Source: Cohnella nanjingensis
GTDB lineage: Bacteria > Bacillota > Bacilli > Paenibacillales > Paenibacillaceae
DNA: 64,000 bases
Direction of reading: 5' to 3'
Assembly (NCBI RefSeq): GCF_014212125.1
Contig: NZ_JACJVP010000007.1
Span: 110,838-174,837, forward strand
The position numbers and the translations under genes were made by a program. This document shows, piece after piece, positions 8,364-16,754 of the stretch. The notes under the pieces are model-generated. The model made no database searches. It worked only from the letters and a program-made list of their open reading frames with translations, and was not told the DNA's origin. Position 1 is the first letter of the stretch, and each line of letters starts with the position of its first letter.

Positions 8364-8406
8364 TTGAATAGAACGTGTGTTCGTAGTATAGTGAGAACAA
8401 ATGTTC
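8364..8406 (+). promoter_or_regulatory. SOS promoter with two LexA boxes
   Basis: TTGAAT (8364-8369) and TATAGT (8387-8392) are spaced by 17 bp and form a good sigma-A promoter. Two boxes fit the Bacillus LexA core GAAC-N4-GTTC: GAACGTGTGTTC at 8371-8382 inside the spacer and GAACAAATGTTC at 8395-8406 just after the -10. Binding at both would block the promoter until DNA damage. Confidence 0.8.
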
Positions 8407-8426
8407 CTATTTTGGAGGCGAACGGA

Positions 8427-8630
8427 ATGCAGATCGACAAGTACGTCGGCCGCAACGTCGAGATCATTTACCAAGACAGCAAGGGGCAGATCACGAAGCG
8501 TCGGGTCGCCGTGTATTCCGTTCGCGACGGACTGGTGCACGTGAAAGATCTGACGAAGAAATCGATTCGAACCTTCGTCGCGGAGCGGATCCTTGCCGTT
8601 ATGCCGGCGCATAGCGGACGCGTCTCGTGA
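8427..8630 (+). CDS. SOS-regulated small protein, YolD C-terminal/WYL-like fold
   Basis: 67 residues from the ATG at 8427, which has GGAGGCG seven bases upstream; an in-frame ATG at 8364 lies inside the promoter and is rejected. The order of strands (VGRNVEIIYQDSKGQITKRRVAVYSV, then GLVHVKDL and RTFVAERILAVMP) resembles the small Sm/WYL-like barrel at the C-terminus of YolD proteins, which accompany Y-family polymerases in SOS operons. No polymerase gene follows here. It overlaps the next gene (GTGA). The LexA boxes upstream make damage induction likely; the molecular role is not known. Confidence 0.65.
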   Translation: MQIDKYVGRNVEIIYQDSKGQITKRRVAVYSVRDGLVHVKDLTKKSIRTFVAERILAVMPAHSGRVS

Positions 8631-9022
8631 GCGTTCAAACCCGGACCGGCGGCAGGGTAACCGGCGATGAGTTATCCATGATCCGCGATGCAATGTTGTC
8701 GCCGCACATGATGACGATGGTAGATAGGGCGATCGAGTTGTTGGACTCGGAGCGGAATCCGCTAAACAGCTTATTTAGGGTGGCAGCTCAGGCGATGCTA
8801 GATCAGATCCACCGTGATAATGCGGTATTGCGTAAAGAGCTTAAGGCGCGGCAGATCAAGCTGCACGACGAGCATCAGGAGGGCATAGTGATTTACGTGC
8901 GGTACATCTGCAGAGGCTACGAGGACCGCCTGGGCGTCGTGCGCGAAGTGGCACGAGCGGAGATAAGTATCAGGATGGGGAAATACATTCAGGCGATGGC
9001 CGGCCGACTCAAAAATTTGTAA
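8627..9022 (+). CDS. Hypothetical protein in SOS operon
   Basis: 131 residues from a GTG overlapping the previous stop. The protein is mostly helical and charged (IELLDSERNPLNSLFRVAAQAMLDQI, DNAVLRKELKARQIKL), with no membrane span, signal peptide or metal motif. Tight coupling to the YolD/WYL-like gene places it under the LexA-box promoter. I do not recognise a family. A DNA-repair or prophage-induction accessory role is suggested only by the promoter. Confidence 0.6.
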   Translation: MSVQTRTGGRVTGDELSMIRDAMLSPHMMTMVDRAIELLDSERNPLNSLFRVAAQAMLDQIHRDNAVLRKELKARQIKLHDEHQEGIVIYVRYICRGYEDRLGVVREVARAEISIRMGKYIQAMAGRLKNL

Positions 9023-9078
9023 CCCGGCCATTTTCTAATGCTTTTGACGCATTATAACAAAGAGGAGCGCGAAGGAGT

Positions 9079-9252
9079 ATGAGTAAACATGACATCCGCA
9101 TAAGGTTTGACGCCGAAGGGAAGCTCCTTCGCAAATTTGCCGAAGTCATTATGACCGCACAGGGTATACCGCGCCCATGCAATGTAAGAGTACGCACTCC
9201 AAACAGAGTAACAGATTTCCGATTCCCTAACCCCAAAATAACCCCAGAGTAG
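9079..9252 (+). CDS. Small hypothetical protein near the prophage edge
   Basis: 57-residue frame (MSKHDIRIRFDAEGKLLRKF at the N-terminus) following AGAGGAG and GAAGGAG sites. The nearer site is only one base from the ATG, the farther one about twelve. Codon use is less GC-rich than the chromosome. It lies 56 bp after the SOS operon and may be its third gene. No family is recognised, and being short it could be spurious. Confidence 0.45.
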   Translation: MSKHDIRIRFDAEGKLLRKFAEVIMTAQGIPRPCNVRVRTPNRVTDFRFPNPKITPE

Positions 9253-9285
9253 CCCCGATGGTGTTAATGAGAGTGGGCGCATACA

Positions 9286-9320
9286 TATGAAAAAAAAGAA
9301 AAACCCTTGATACACAAGGG
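9286..9320 (-). terminator. Terminator of the tRNA-Arg gene
   Basis: Read on the minus strand, CCCTTG and CAAGGG (9304-9320) form a hairpin followed by a T-rich run (A-run at 9286-9303 on the plus strand), 18 bases after the tRNA 3' end. Confidence 0.75.
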
Positions 9321-9337
9321 ATTTAGATCACATATAC

Positions 9338-9414
9338 TGGCGCGCCCGATACGATTCGAACGTACGACCTGCAGTTTAGGAAACTGTCGCTCTATCCTGC
9401 TGAGCTACGGGCGC
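9338..9414 (-). tRNA. tRNA-Arg (anticodon CCT)
   Basis: A 77-nt cloverleaf reads on the minus strand. The acceptor arms GCGCCCG (9408-9414) and CGGGCGC (9342-9348) pair; the D-arm has GCTC/GAGC, the anticodon loop is TTCCTAA with anticodon CCT (reads AGG, arginine), and the T-loop is TTCGAAT. CCA is encoded at 9338-9340. A TATAAT box at 9426-9431 on the minus strand is well placed for its promoter. The gene's 3' end points to the prophage, the usual geometry for integration into a tRNA 3' end. Confidence 0.93.
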
Positions 9415-9571
9415 GCGTGAAACCCATTATAACATCAATTCCGTCCGGCGAAAAGTCGTCGGGCAACCGCCTTAGCCGGGTTAAGCGATTGCAAACCCCT
9501 CCAAATCAGGTTACATTAGGAGACATGTGAAGCAAGACAGACTTGATTAGAGACGGGACGAATCGAAAACC

Positions 9572-10591
9572 ATGGCAGCAACCATTCGCGATATCGCTAA
9601 GGTCGCCGGCGTATCCGTAGCGACGGTCTCCAAGGTGCTCAACGGGTATACGACGGTCAGCAAGGCCACGCGGGAGAACGTGATGCGGATCGTGACGGAC
9701 ATGCAGTTCCGTCCCAATACGGCCGCCCGGTCCCTCGTAGGCCGCCGTTCGATGACGCTCGGCGTGTTCCTCACGACGGGGCTCGCGCATCCGTTCTTCG
9801 TCAGCCTGCTGGGCGGGATCGACGAGGCGCTGAAGGCGAAGGGATACGACTTGATCTACCTGTCGCAGCTGTCCGCGCACCCCGACTACAACTTCGTGCA
9901 GCATTGTCTCAGCCGGAATGTGGAGGGCGTGCTCGTCTTCGGATTCCAGCGGGATCAGATGAACTTCGAAGAGCTCCTGAACGCCGGCATCCCGACAATC
10001 TTCATTGATTTGGACCGGACGGGCAGCCGGGCCGGCTATATCTCATCCGACAACGCCAAAGCCATCGTGCAGGCCGTCGGATACTTGAAAGAGCTGAATC
10101 ACCGGCGCATCGCCTTCATCACGGGCATTCCCGGTTCGTATACCGGCGAGCGCCGCTTCGCGGGGTTTCTGCAAGGTCTCTCCGACTATGGGCTGCCTCA
10201 CCGCCCCGAATATATCGCGGAAGGCGACTTCTCCCGGGAGAGCGGGTATGCCGCCATGCAGCGGCTGCTGGCGCTGCCGGAGCGGCCTTCGGCCGTCGTC
10301 TGCTGCTCCGACATGAGCGCCTTCGGCGCGATGGACGCCATCCGCGACGCCGGGCTCTCCGTGCCGGGCGACATCTCCGTCATCGGCTTCGACGACATCG
10401 AAGCCGCGGGCAACGTTCGGCCGGCCCTGACCACCGTTCGCCAAGACATGTACGCGATCGGCCGGACCGCCATCGAGCTGCTGGACAAGCTTATCGTAGA
10501 CCCCGTACAGCCATCGCCTGAGGTCATCATCCCGACGGAGCTGGTCGTGCGCGAGACGTGCAGGCCGATGCAGCCGGAAGCAGGCGAATAG
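9572..10591 (+). CDS. LacI-family transcriptional regulator
   Basis: 339 residues. The N-terminus is a canonical LacI helix-turn-helix (TIRDIAKVAGVSVATVSKVLNG) with hinge helix (NTAARSLVGRRS), followed by a periplasmic-binding-protein-like effector domain at ~60-335 with the usual GVLVFG and VIGFDDIE blocks. It would bind an operator as a dimer and respond to a sugar-type ligand. It stands alone: no sugar transporter or glycosidase is adjacent, so the regulon lies elsewhere. No strong ribosome site is seen before the ATG. A terminator follows immediately. Confidence 0.9.
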   Translation: MAATIRDIAKVAGVSVATVSKVLNGYTTVSKATRENVMRIVTDMQFRPNTAARSLVGRRSMTLGVFLTTGLAHPFFVSLLGGIDEALKAKGYDLIYLSQLSAHPDYNFVQHCLSRNVEGVLVFGFQRDQMNFEELLNAGIPTIFIDLDRTGSRAGYISSDNAKAIVQAVGYLKELNHRRIAFITGIPGSYTGERRFAGFLQGLSDYGLPHRPEYIAEGDFSRESGYAAMQRLLALPERPSAVVCCSDMSAFGAMDAIRDAGLSVPGDISVIGFDDIEAAGNVRPALTTVRQDMYAIGRTAIELLDKLIVDPVQPSPEVIIPTELVVRETCRPMQPEAGE

Positions 10592-10631
10592 AGAGGGACC
10601 CGAGCCGTCGCCGGCCGAGTCCCTCTCTTTG
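10591..10631. terminator. Terminator after the LacI gene
   Basis: GAGAGGGAC and GTCCCTCTC form a nine-pair outer stem with an inner GCC/GGC stem, followed by TTTGTTT. It lies between the convergent LacI and ABC-permease genes and probably serves both. Confidence 0.8.
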
Positions 10632-10653
10632 TTTCTCACACACACCTTTCGTG

Positions 10654-13206
10654 TTATACCTCTTCCCGCAATTCCTCGATCAGATTCTCTTTTTTCATCC
10701 GGCGCAGCGGCCCTTGCACGGACAGCAGACCGACGGCGAGCGCGAACCCGCAAGAGATGACGGCGCCCAGCCAAGGGAATCGGAAAGGCATGCCCTGCAT
10801 GCCGTTAAGCTGCAGGTACAGGAGGTAGCTGAGCCCAGTGCCGAGCAGCAGCCCCCAGAAGCTCCCGATGACGCCGAACCAGACGCCCTCGAGCGACGCC
10901 ATGCGCCGCAGCTGACCCATCGTCATGCCGACGGCTTGCAGGAGACCGAGCTCCCGGCGGCGCAGCAGCAGATTCGTCTGCACCGTATTGATGATGTTCA
11001 AACTGCCGATCAGGCCGATGACGATGAGGAAGCCATAGACGAAGATCTGCATCTGCAGATTGAACTGGCGGCTCTCCTTCTGCTCCTGCGCGATATCGAT
11101 CAGCTGCGTATTCGGCATTTGGGCGACGATGGTCTTCAGCGCCTGGCGGATCGGTTCATCCGAAGCGCCGTCCTGAACGGCCACGTCCACGCCCATGAGC
11201 GTGGTGCCGTATGGTGCGAACGTAGGATGCACATCCTTGAGCAGCTTGACGAATGTCGGCTTGGCGCCGAACGCCGCCAGCGTATTCTCCTGGAGCGTCG
11301 GGGAGAACGGCGATTGGGAGAGGATGCCCCCGACCTTCACCTGACGCACCACCTTGGGATCGAATTCATAATCCATCAGGAGATTCAAGGTGTCGCCGAC
11401 TTTGAGACGCGCGATCGGCATTTCGATTTTCTTTTTCTTCGATTTCACCATGGTCTTGACGTTCTGCACGATGAGGACGGCATTGTCCTCCGCGAGCTTC
11501 TTCGGATCGGCCGTTCCCGCGATGAGATACTTTTCCGCTTCCTTGAACCGGGCATCGTCGAACAGCATGAGATTCGTATAGACGAGCTGCGATGGGACGC
11601 CTTCATAATCCCTTGGTTCGAAGATCGGCCCCATAAGTTTGGTGAAATTCGGATCCACCTTCTCCGACGGGAGGATCACCGCAGGGTTCGGCATCATATA
11701 CCGGCGATAGACGGCTTTGACGCCGGTCATGCCTTCGATCTGTGCGATTGTATCCTCGGACAGCGCATCCTTCAGATCCATTTTTATCGGATTGCCGTTG
11801 TCGTCGTACCGATTCAGCGATTGCCGGATCTGGAACGCGACCTGGCTGTCCTCGCTGTTGTCCACGGTCATCCGGAGGCTCTCCTGCGTGAAGTAGTGGA
11901 ACACGATGAAGAGCATGACGCTCACGACGATCGAGAAGGCCGTGATGCGGAACTTCGAGCGGTTGCGCCGAATGTTCTTGGAGGCCATGTTGCCCTCCAC
12001 GCCCATCATGTTCAGCAGGGAAGGGATCCGCACGCGCTTGTAAGTCTCGCGAACGATGCTGCCGGCGCCCTTCACGGCGTCAACCGGGGACACGCGGCTC
12101 GCTTTGCGCGCCGGCAGCCAAGCGGCCAGGAACACGGCGAGCAGACCGACGACCACGCTGCCTATCATAATCCAGGCATGCAACTGCAGATGGAACTCAT
12201 CCAGAGACAGAATCCGGAATCCCGCAGACGTCATTCCCCACAGGACGAGCCACAGTGCGCCATAGCCAACCACGAGCCCGATCGGGATGCCGATGGCGGC
12301 CAGCACGCCGGCTTCTCGGAACACCAGCTTGCGGATCTGGCTTGGCGTAGCGCCGATCGTTCGCAGAAGCCCGAAGTGCCGCATTCGTTCGAGGACGGCG
12401 ATATGGAACGCATTGTAGATGACGGCGATGGTCGAGAGAACAACCAATGCGATAAGGATGCCGAAGATCACGAGCAGCGCGGTGTTGAGGCTCTTGTCGG
12501 CAGACTCGCCCTTAAGCGCCAGCAGCCGGGTGTTCGTGAAGAAGGCCGACTTGTCCATCTCTTGGAACTCGGGCAGATGCTGACTGATGTCGACGCCTTT
12601 CTTGAAGGTGGCCATGGCCATGAGGGTGGCGTCGGACTTGGCGCCCGGATCGGCCATGAAGGTGTAGCCCTTCGATTTGCCTTCCGAATGGGAATACTTC
12701 TGATTCTTCAGAATGCCGACGATCTTGTACGTATGCTTGTCGCCGTTCGGCTTGACGAGCTCCACCGTGCCCCCGAGCTTCGGTTGTTCGGCTAGGTTAG
12801 GCAGCACCCACTCTTCGACGACCGCCTCATCGGGCGTCTGAGGCAGACGGCCTTCCTGCAGATGAATCGGCAGCAGGTCGAAGCTGGTCTTCGTCGCTTC
12901 GATCAGTTGGACCTGGAACGTGTTCCGGATCTCGGTGAGCTTGCCTTGACGGAAGGCACCGACCTCATCCAGCAGCACGTTGCCGCTCAACTTCTCATAT
13001 TGTTCGGGCGTAGCCGGCCCGAAGCCGATGTGGTAGGCGCCGTCTTGATAGATGGTCTGCTCCACCATGTTGTCCTTCATGCTCTGTCCCATCGTGGCGA
13101 GCGCGCTGATGAGCGCGACCGACAGGATGATGCCGACGATGGTCAGGATCGTCCTCCTGCGCTGTTGCTTTAGATATCTGCCCGCGAGGGCGCCATAGCT
13201 CTTCAT
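10654..13206 (-). CDS. MacB/FtsX-type ABC transporter permease
   Basis: 850 residues with two FtsX-like halves. The N-terminal span (RRRTILTIVGIILSVALISA) precedes a large extracytoplasmic domain, then three spans at ~255-390. A second short cytoplasmic start (NIRRNRSKFRITAFSIVVSV) is followed by an extracellular domain and the last three spans at ~720-835. This ten-span duplicated layout is typical of Firmicutes permeases that export lipoproteins or peptides or provide antibiotic defence. It overlaps the ATPase gene (ATGA) and is transcribed from it. The array of hairpin repeats and a two-component system lie upstream, suggesting envelope-stress control. Confidence 0.88.
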   Translation of the reverse strand: MKSYGALAGRYLKQQRRRTILTIVGIILSVALISALATMGQSMKDNMVEQTIYQDGAYHIGFGPATPEQYEKLSGNVLLDEVGAFRQGKLTEIRNTFQVQLIEATKTSFDLLPIHLQEGRLPQTPDEAVVEEWVLPNLAEQPKLGGTVELVKPNGDKHTYKIVGILKNQKYSHSEGKSKGYTFMADPGAKSDATLMAMATFKKGVDISQHLPEFQEMDKSAFFTNTRLLALKGESADKSLNTALLVIFGILIALVVLSTIAVIYNAFHIAVLERMRHFGLLRTIGATPSQIRKLVFREAGVLAAIGIPIGLVVGYGALWLVLWGMTSAGFRILSLDEFHLQLHAWIMIGSVVVGLLAVFLAAWLPARKASRVSPVDAVKGAGSIVRETYKRVRIPSLLNMMGVEGNMASKNIRRNRSKFRITAFSIVVSVMLFIVFHYFTQESLRMTVDNSEDSQVAFQIRQSLNRYDDNGNPIKMDLKDALSEDTIAQIEGMTGVKAVYRRYMMPNPAVILPSEKVDPNFTKLMGPIFEPRDYEGVPSQLVYTNLMLFDDARFKEAEKYLIAGTADPKKLAEDNAVLIVQNVKTMVKSKKKKIEMPIARLKVGDTLNLLMDYEFDPKVVRQVKVGGILSQSPFSPTLQENTLAAFGAKPTFVKLLKDVHPTFAPYGTTLMGVDVAVQDGASDEPIRQALKTIVAQMPNTQLIDIAQEQKESRQFNLQMQIFVYGFLIVIGLIGSLNIINTVQTNLLLRRRELGLLQAVGMTMGQLRRMASLEGVWFGVIGSFWGLLLGTGLSYLLYLQLNGMQGMPFRFPWLGAVISCGFALAVGLLSVQGPLRRMKKENLIEELREEV

Positions 13207-13892
13207 TGCACGATCCCCCCGCGGGTGTCGCTAAGCAGCTTGCCGTCCTGCATGCGGATGACGCGGTCGGCTTCGGCCGCGACGTTCATGTCATGGGAGA
13301 TAACGACGACGGTCTGGTGGAACTGCTTCACGGCGAGCTTCAGCAGTTCGAGCACTTCCCGGCCGTTGGCGCTGTCCAGGTTGCCGGTCGGTTCGTCGGC
13401 GAGGACGATCGCAGGCCGGTAGGCGAGCGCCCGGCCGATGGCGACGCGCTGCTGCTGGCCGCCGGACAGCTCGGAGGGCAGATGCTTGCGGCGCTGATCG
13501 AGACCGAGCGTATCGATCAAGTCGCGGATATATTCCTTGTCCGGCTGGCGATGGTCGAGCAGCAGCGGCAGCATGATGTTCTCCTCGACGTTCAGGACGG
13601 GGATCAGGTTATACGATTGGAAGATGAAGCCGATCTTCCGGCGGCGGAAGACGGCGCGTTCCTTCTCCTTCAGCGCGTAGAGATCCTCGCCGTCGATGCG
13701 GACCGTGCCGCCCGAAGGTCTGTCGAGCCCGCCGAGCAGGTGGAGCAGCGTACTCTTGCCGGAGCCGCTAGCGCCGACGATCGCGACGAATTCCCCTTGG
13801 GGGATCGAGAAGGAGACGTTCTTCAAGGCTTCGACCAGGGTGGTGTCTTTGCCGTAACTTTTGGTTAAACCTGCGGCTTCAATGACGTTCAT
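13203..13892 (-). CDS. ABC transporter ATP-binding protein (MacB/LolD type)
   Basis: 229 residues with all ABC motifs: Walker [10 protein letters not shown] (about residue 40), Q-loop [12 protein letters not shown], signature [15 protein letters not shown], Walker [13 protein letters not shown], and the H-loop at VVISHD. The LDRPSGGT and [12 protein letters not shown] segments are typical of the LolD/MacB branch, which drives FtsX-type permeases by mechanotransmission rather than classical transport. First gene of a two-gene operon with the permease. A possible response-regulator operator is present upstream at 13938-13992. Confidence 0.92.
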   Translation of the reverse strand: MNVIEAAGLTKSYGKDTTLVEALKNVSFSIPQGEFVAIVGASGSGKSTLLHLLGGLDRPSGGTVRIDGEDLYALKEKERAVFRRRKIGFIFQSYNLIPVLNVEENIMLPLLLDHRQPDKEYIRDLIDTLGLDQRRKHLPSELSGGQQQRVAIGRALAYRPAIVLADEPTGNLDSANGREVLELLKLAVKQFHQTVVVISHDMNVAAEADRVIRMQDGKLLSDTRGGIVQ

Positions 13893-13937
13893 GGGGTTTG
13901 ATTCATCCTTTCCTTATTCCAAACTCATCATGAAGTC

Positions 13938-13992
13938 AGTATATCTCGCCAACCTTACAAGGCCAGGGGTCCAACCTTACAGAGTTGTAAGG
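13938..13992 (-). promoter_or_regulatory. Candidate response-regulator operator and -10 box before the ABC operon
   Basis: CCAACCTTACA occurs at 13949-13959 and again at 13971-13981, a 22-bp (two-turn) spacing of direct repeats usual for OmpR-family regulators. The distal copy is also half of an inverted repeat CCTTAC/GTAAGG that ends near 13992. TATACT (minus strand, 13938-13943) lies just downstream as a possible -10, without a good -35, which fits an activated promoter. The partner would be the nearby two-component system; this link is inferred. Confidence 0.5.
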
Positions 13993-14109
13993 GGAGGGAA
14001 GCGCGGTGGCGAAAGAAGCATTGTTGTCTAGCGCGGAGCGGGTCGAGGGCGGCGGGAAATCGGTAAATGGGGTGCGTGGAGGAGGCGGGGATACAGGATT
14101 TGCGGGAGA

Positions 14110-14530
14110 GATCGTCGGAAGAATCGAACATGGAGGAGAATAATGGGAAATAGCCGGGGAAATAGCCGGAAAATCGACTATCGTGGCGCGCGGAGGCGGG
14201 ATTGCAGGCGAGATAGTCGATAATATCGACTTTCGAGGCGCGCGAGGACGGGGTTGCGGGGGAGATAGTCGAAAATATCGACTATCGTGGCGTGCAGAGA
14301 CGGGATTGTGGGGGAGATAGTCGAAAATATCGACTATCGTGGCGCGCGGAGACGGGATTGCGGGGGAGATAGTCGAAAAAATCGACTATCGTGGCGTGAG
14401 AAGGCGGGGTTCACTTGGAGTAAATCGGAAAATCCGCCTTAATGGTGCGCCAAGGCGAGATTCACTTGGAGTAAAGCGGAAAATCCGCCTTATTGGCGTG
14501 CGGGGATGGAGTTTAAGCGGAGTAAACCCG
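14110..14530. repeat. Array of about eight ~52-bp tandem repeats, each with a hairpin
   Basis: Units begin near 14110, 14161, 14212, 14264, 14316, 14368, 14421 and 14472, with a decayed ninth at ~14514. Each has an inverted repeat of ~22 bp with a 3-5 base A-rich centre, then a G-rich linker of ~29 bp (core GTGGCGCGCGGAGACGGG). In units 2-6 the arms are GATAGTCGA/TCGACTATC; in units 7-8 both arms change together to TAAAGCGGA/TCCGCCTTA. The array fills most of the 712-bp gap between the ABC ATPase and the sensor kinase gene. The linkers are nearly identical, so it is not a CRISPR. Confidence 0.85.
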
Positions 14531-14604
14531 CCTCGTCCATCCCCGCAGCCGGTACCACTCCCGTCCCGCCCATCCCCGCGATCGCTACTCCTCGCCCCAC
14601 ACCC

Positions 14605-15888
14605 TCACTTCGCCAGCTGCCCGAACGGCAGCGTCATCGTGAAGGTCGCGCCGCCGGCTTCGTTGCGGGCCACGCTCAGCATGCCGCGATGGCGCTCCGC
14701 GATCGTTTTGGCCAGCGGCAGGCCCAGACCGACGCCGCTCCCGCCGGAGGAGGCGCGGTAGAACTTCTTGAAGATGTGCGGCAGATGCCGCTCATCGATC
14801 CCGCGCCCTTCGTCCGACACTTGCAGCCGGACGAACACCGGCGTACGCGCCCATGATACCGTGACGCGGCCTTGCGCGGGGCTGTGCTCGATCGCGTTTT
14901 TCAACAGATTGCCGATCGCCTCCGCGAGCCATCGGGGATCGTGAGGGAGCGTGACCGGCTCGTCTGGCTCCTCGGTCACGATCGACACAGCCTTCTCATC
15001 CGCCAGCCGACGCGCCGAGTCCTGCGCCATCTCGACCGTCTTGGCGAGAGGCGCTTGGACCATCTGCATCGGCAGCGTATCGGCTTCGAGCCGGGCGATC
15101 TTCAGCAGCGTCAGGATCAGCCATTCCATGCGCTCCAGCTCGCGGCTGCACGTTCGGAGGAACTCGGCCGCCTCTTCGGGACTGACGCGTCCTTCCTGGA
15201 GCAGCTCGACATAGATCGTGAGCGAAGCGAGCGGCGTCTTCAGCTGGTGGGAGATATCCGCGATCGTCTCCTTGAGGAAGTCCTTGTCGCGGTTCAGCTG
15301 CGCGATCGTCTCCTGCAGCCGCAGCGATAGCTCCTGCACGCCGTGCGCGAGCAGGCCGAACTCGCCTTCCCCGTAGATGCGGAAGTGCATCGGCCGGCCC
15401 AGCTTCACCGCCTCTTCGAGCGAGAGGGCGAGCCGCCGCACGTCGTTCAGCTGGCTGCGCGACTCCCGCAGGAGCAGGAGGAACAACGCCCCGAGCAGGG
15501 CGCTGGCCCCGGCGCCGAGCAGAACCCAGGTGCGCGTCCGCTGCTCCGAGACGATCGGGATGAGCGCCGTGTCTAGGCGAGTGTCGATGCCGTAGGCGGC
15601 CGCCAGCTTGCGGCCTTGTTCCTCCGCCTCCGGCGTCAGGGCGGACGAGGTCGACCGCTTCGCCCATTCCTCGGCCAGCTCCGGATGCAGCTGGGCCATC
15701 GTGCCGAGCAGCGCCGTCTCGTGCGCCAGCCAGGCACGCTTCAATGCGGTAGTCGAATACGCCGTATAAGCGGCTACGCAGATCGCCGCGATCGCGGCCG
15801 CGGCCAGGAAGATCGCGGCGAGCCTCCGCACGCTCGCGCTGCGCCACAGCCGCCTCATCGGAATGCGTTCCGCGCCTAGGCGTTCCAT
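14605..15888 (-). CDS. Sensor histidine kinase
   Basis: 427 residues from the ATG at 15888, which overlaps the response-regulator stop by 13 bases (an ATG at 15858 just after that stop is an alternative). Two membrane spans at ~20-42 and ~130-150 bracket a short extracellular loop, followed by a HAMP-like linker. The H-box is ADISHQLKTPLASL, the N-box NLLKNAIEHS, then DEGRGID and GSGVGLGLPLA. It would phosphorylate the OmpR-type regulator encoded just upstream. The small sensor loop and the neighbouring MacB-type exporter fit antibiotic or envelope-stress sensing, but the ligand is unknown. Confidence 0.9.
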   Translation of the reverse strand: MERLGAERIPMRRLWRSASVRRLAAIFLAAAAIAAICVAAYTAYSTTALKRAWLAHETALLGTMAQLHPELAEEWAKRSTSSALTPEAEEQGRKLAAAYGIDTRLDTALIPIVSEQRTRTWVLLGAGASALLGALFLLLLRESRSQLNDVRRLALSLEEAVKLGRPMHFRIYGEGEFGLLAHGVQELSLRLQETIAQLNRDKDFLKETIADISHQLKTPLASLTIYVELLQEGRVSPEEAAEFLRTCSRELERMEWLILTLLKIARLEADTLPMQMVQAPLAKTVEMAQDSARRLADEKAVSIVTEEPDEPVTLPHDPRWLAEAIGNLLKNAIEHSPAQGRVTVSWARTPVFVRLQVSDEGRGIDERHLPHIFKKFYRASSGGSGVGLGLPLAKTIAERHRGMLSVARNEAGGATFTMTLPFGQLAK

Positions 15889-16565
15889 CGGTACCCCGCG
15901 CCGCGCACCGTGACGATCCGCTGGGGATCCTCCGGGCGTTCCTCGATCTTCTCCCGCAGCCTGCGGATATTGACGGCTACCGTATTGTCGTCGATATAAT
16001 CTCCGCCGTTCTGCCACAGGTGCTGCAGGATCTGCTCCTTGGACAGGACGGCGCGCGGATGGCTCATGAACAGGGATAACAGGCGAAACTCGGTTATACT
16101 AAGCGCGATATCCCGGCCCTGCTTCTGCAAGCGCATCTCGCCGGGATGAAGCGTCAAGTCGCCCGATCTCCAGACCGACTCTTCGTCCGGCGCTCTCATG
16201 GCGGCCCGGCGCCGCAGCACGGCATGGATACGGGACAGGAACTCGCGCAGGCGGAACGGCTTCGTAATATAGTCGTCGCCGCCGATGTCGAGTCCCCGAA
16301 CGATGTCGATCTCGGTGTCGCTGGCCGTTAGGAAAACGACTGGCGTGTCCGAAGTCTGACGAAGCTTCGCGCAGAAGTCGAATCCGCTGCCGTCCGGCAG
16401 TTGGACGTCGAGCACGATCAGGTCGAAGGAACGGGCCGCAAGGGCGCGTTCCGCTTCCTCCAGATGGTGCGCGCCGGTCACCTCGAAGCCTTCCTGTTGC
16501 AGCGTAAACGCAATCCCGCGGTGGAGCGACTCGTCGTCCTCAATGAGCAGCAGATGATGGGGCAC
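15876..16565 (-). CDS. OmpR/PhoB-family response regulator
   Basis: 229 residues starting at a GTG with GAGGTG eight bases upstream; a longer frame to 16622 lacks a ribosome site. Residues ~4-115 are a receiver domain (LIEDDE acidic pocket, phospho-acceptor Asp in LIVLDVQLPDGSG, switch residues TAS and the K of ITKPF). Residues ~130-229 are a winged helix ending VRGAGYRWNA. It forms an operon with the sensor kinase and likely controls the ABC exporter operon next door through the direct repeats at 13949-13981. Confidence 0.92.
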   Translation of the reverse strand: MPHHLLLIEDDESLHRGIAFTLQQEGFEVTGAHHLEEAERALAARSFDLIVLDVQLPDGSGFDFCAKLRQTSDTPVVFLTASDTEIDIVRGLDIGGDDYITKPFRLREFLSRIHAVLRRRAAMRAPDEESVWRSGDLTLHPGEMRLQKQGRDIALSITEFRLLSLFMSHPRAVLSKEQILQHLWQNGGDYIDDNTVAVNIRRLREKIEERPEDPQRIVTVRGAGYRWNA

Positions 16566-16754
16566 CCGAATCACACCTCGTTTTGGACTTTTGTAGTGAG
16601 CGAAAAGACCTAATTTTGTCAAAAATTGATTGAAATTAACAGAAATGCATCGACAATGTTCTACATCAAAACCGAAGATTTTATCTTATAATGGAAATTA
16701 ACACGACTCATGTAAGGTCATCTTGGCGAATAAGCGCAGAGGGGGAGCGGCAAG

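Noticed and set aside
10558..12795. A 745-residue plus-strand frame
   Set aside because: It is the antisense shadow of the ABC permease gene: His/Asp/Glu/Arg-rich composition, no domain, and no ribosome site.
14110..14530. CRISPR array
   Set aside because: Period and palindromic repeat invite it, but the intervening 29-bp segments are nearly identical to each other, the palindromes vary, and there is no cas gene.
14339..14856. Coding frames within the hairpin array
   Set aside because: They consist of translated tandem repeats and antisense of the kinase gene, without a ribosome site or a family pattern.
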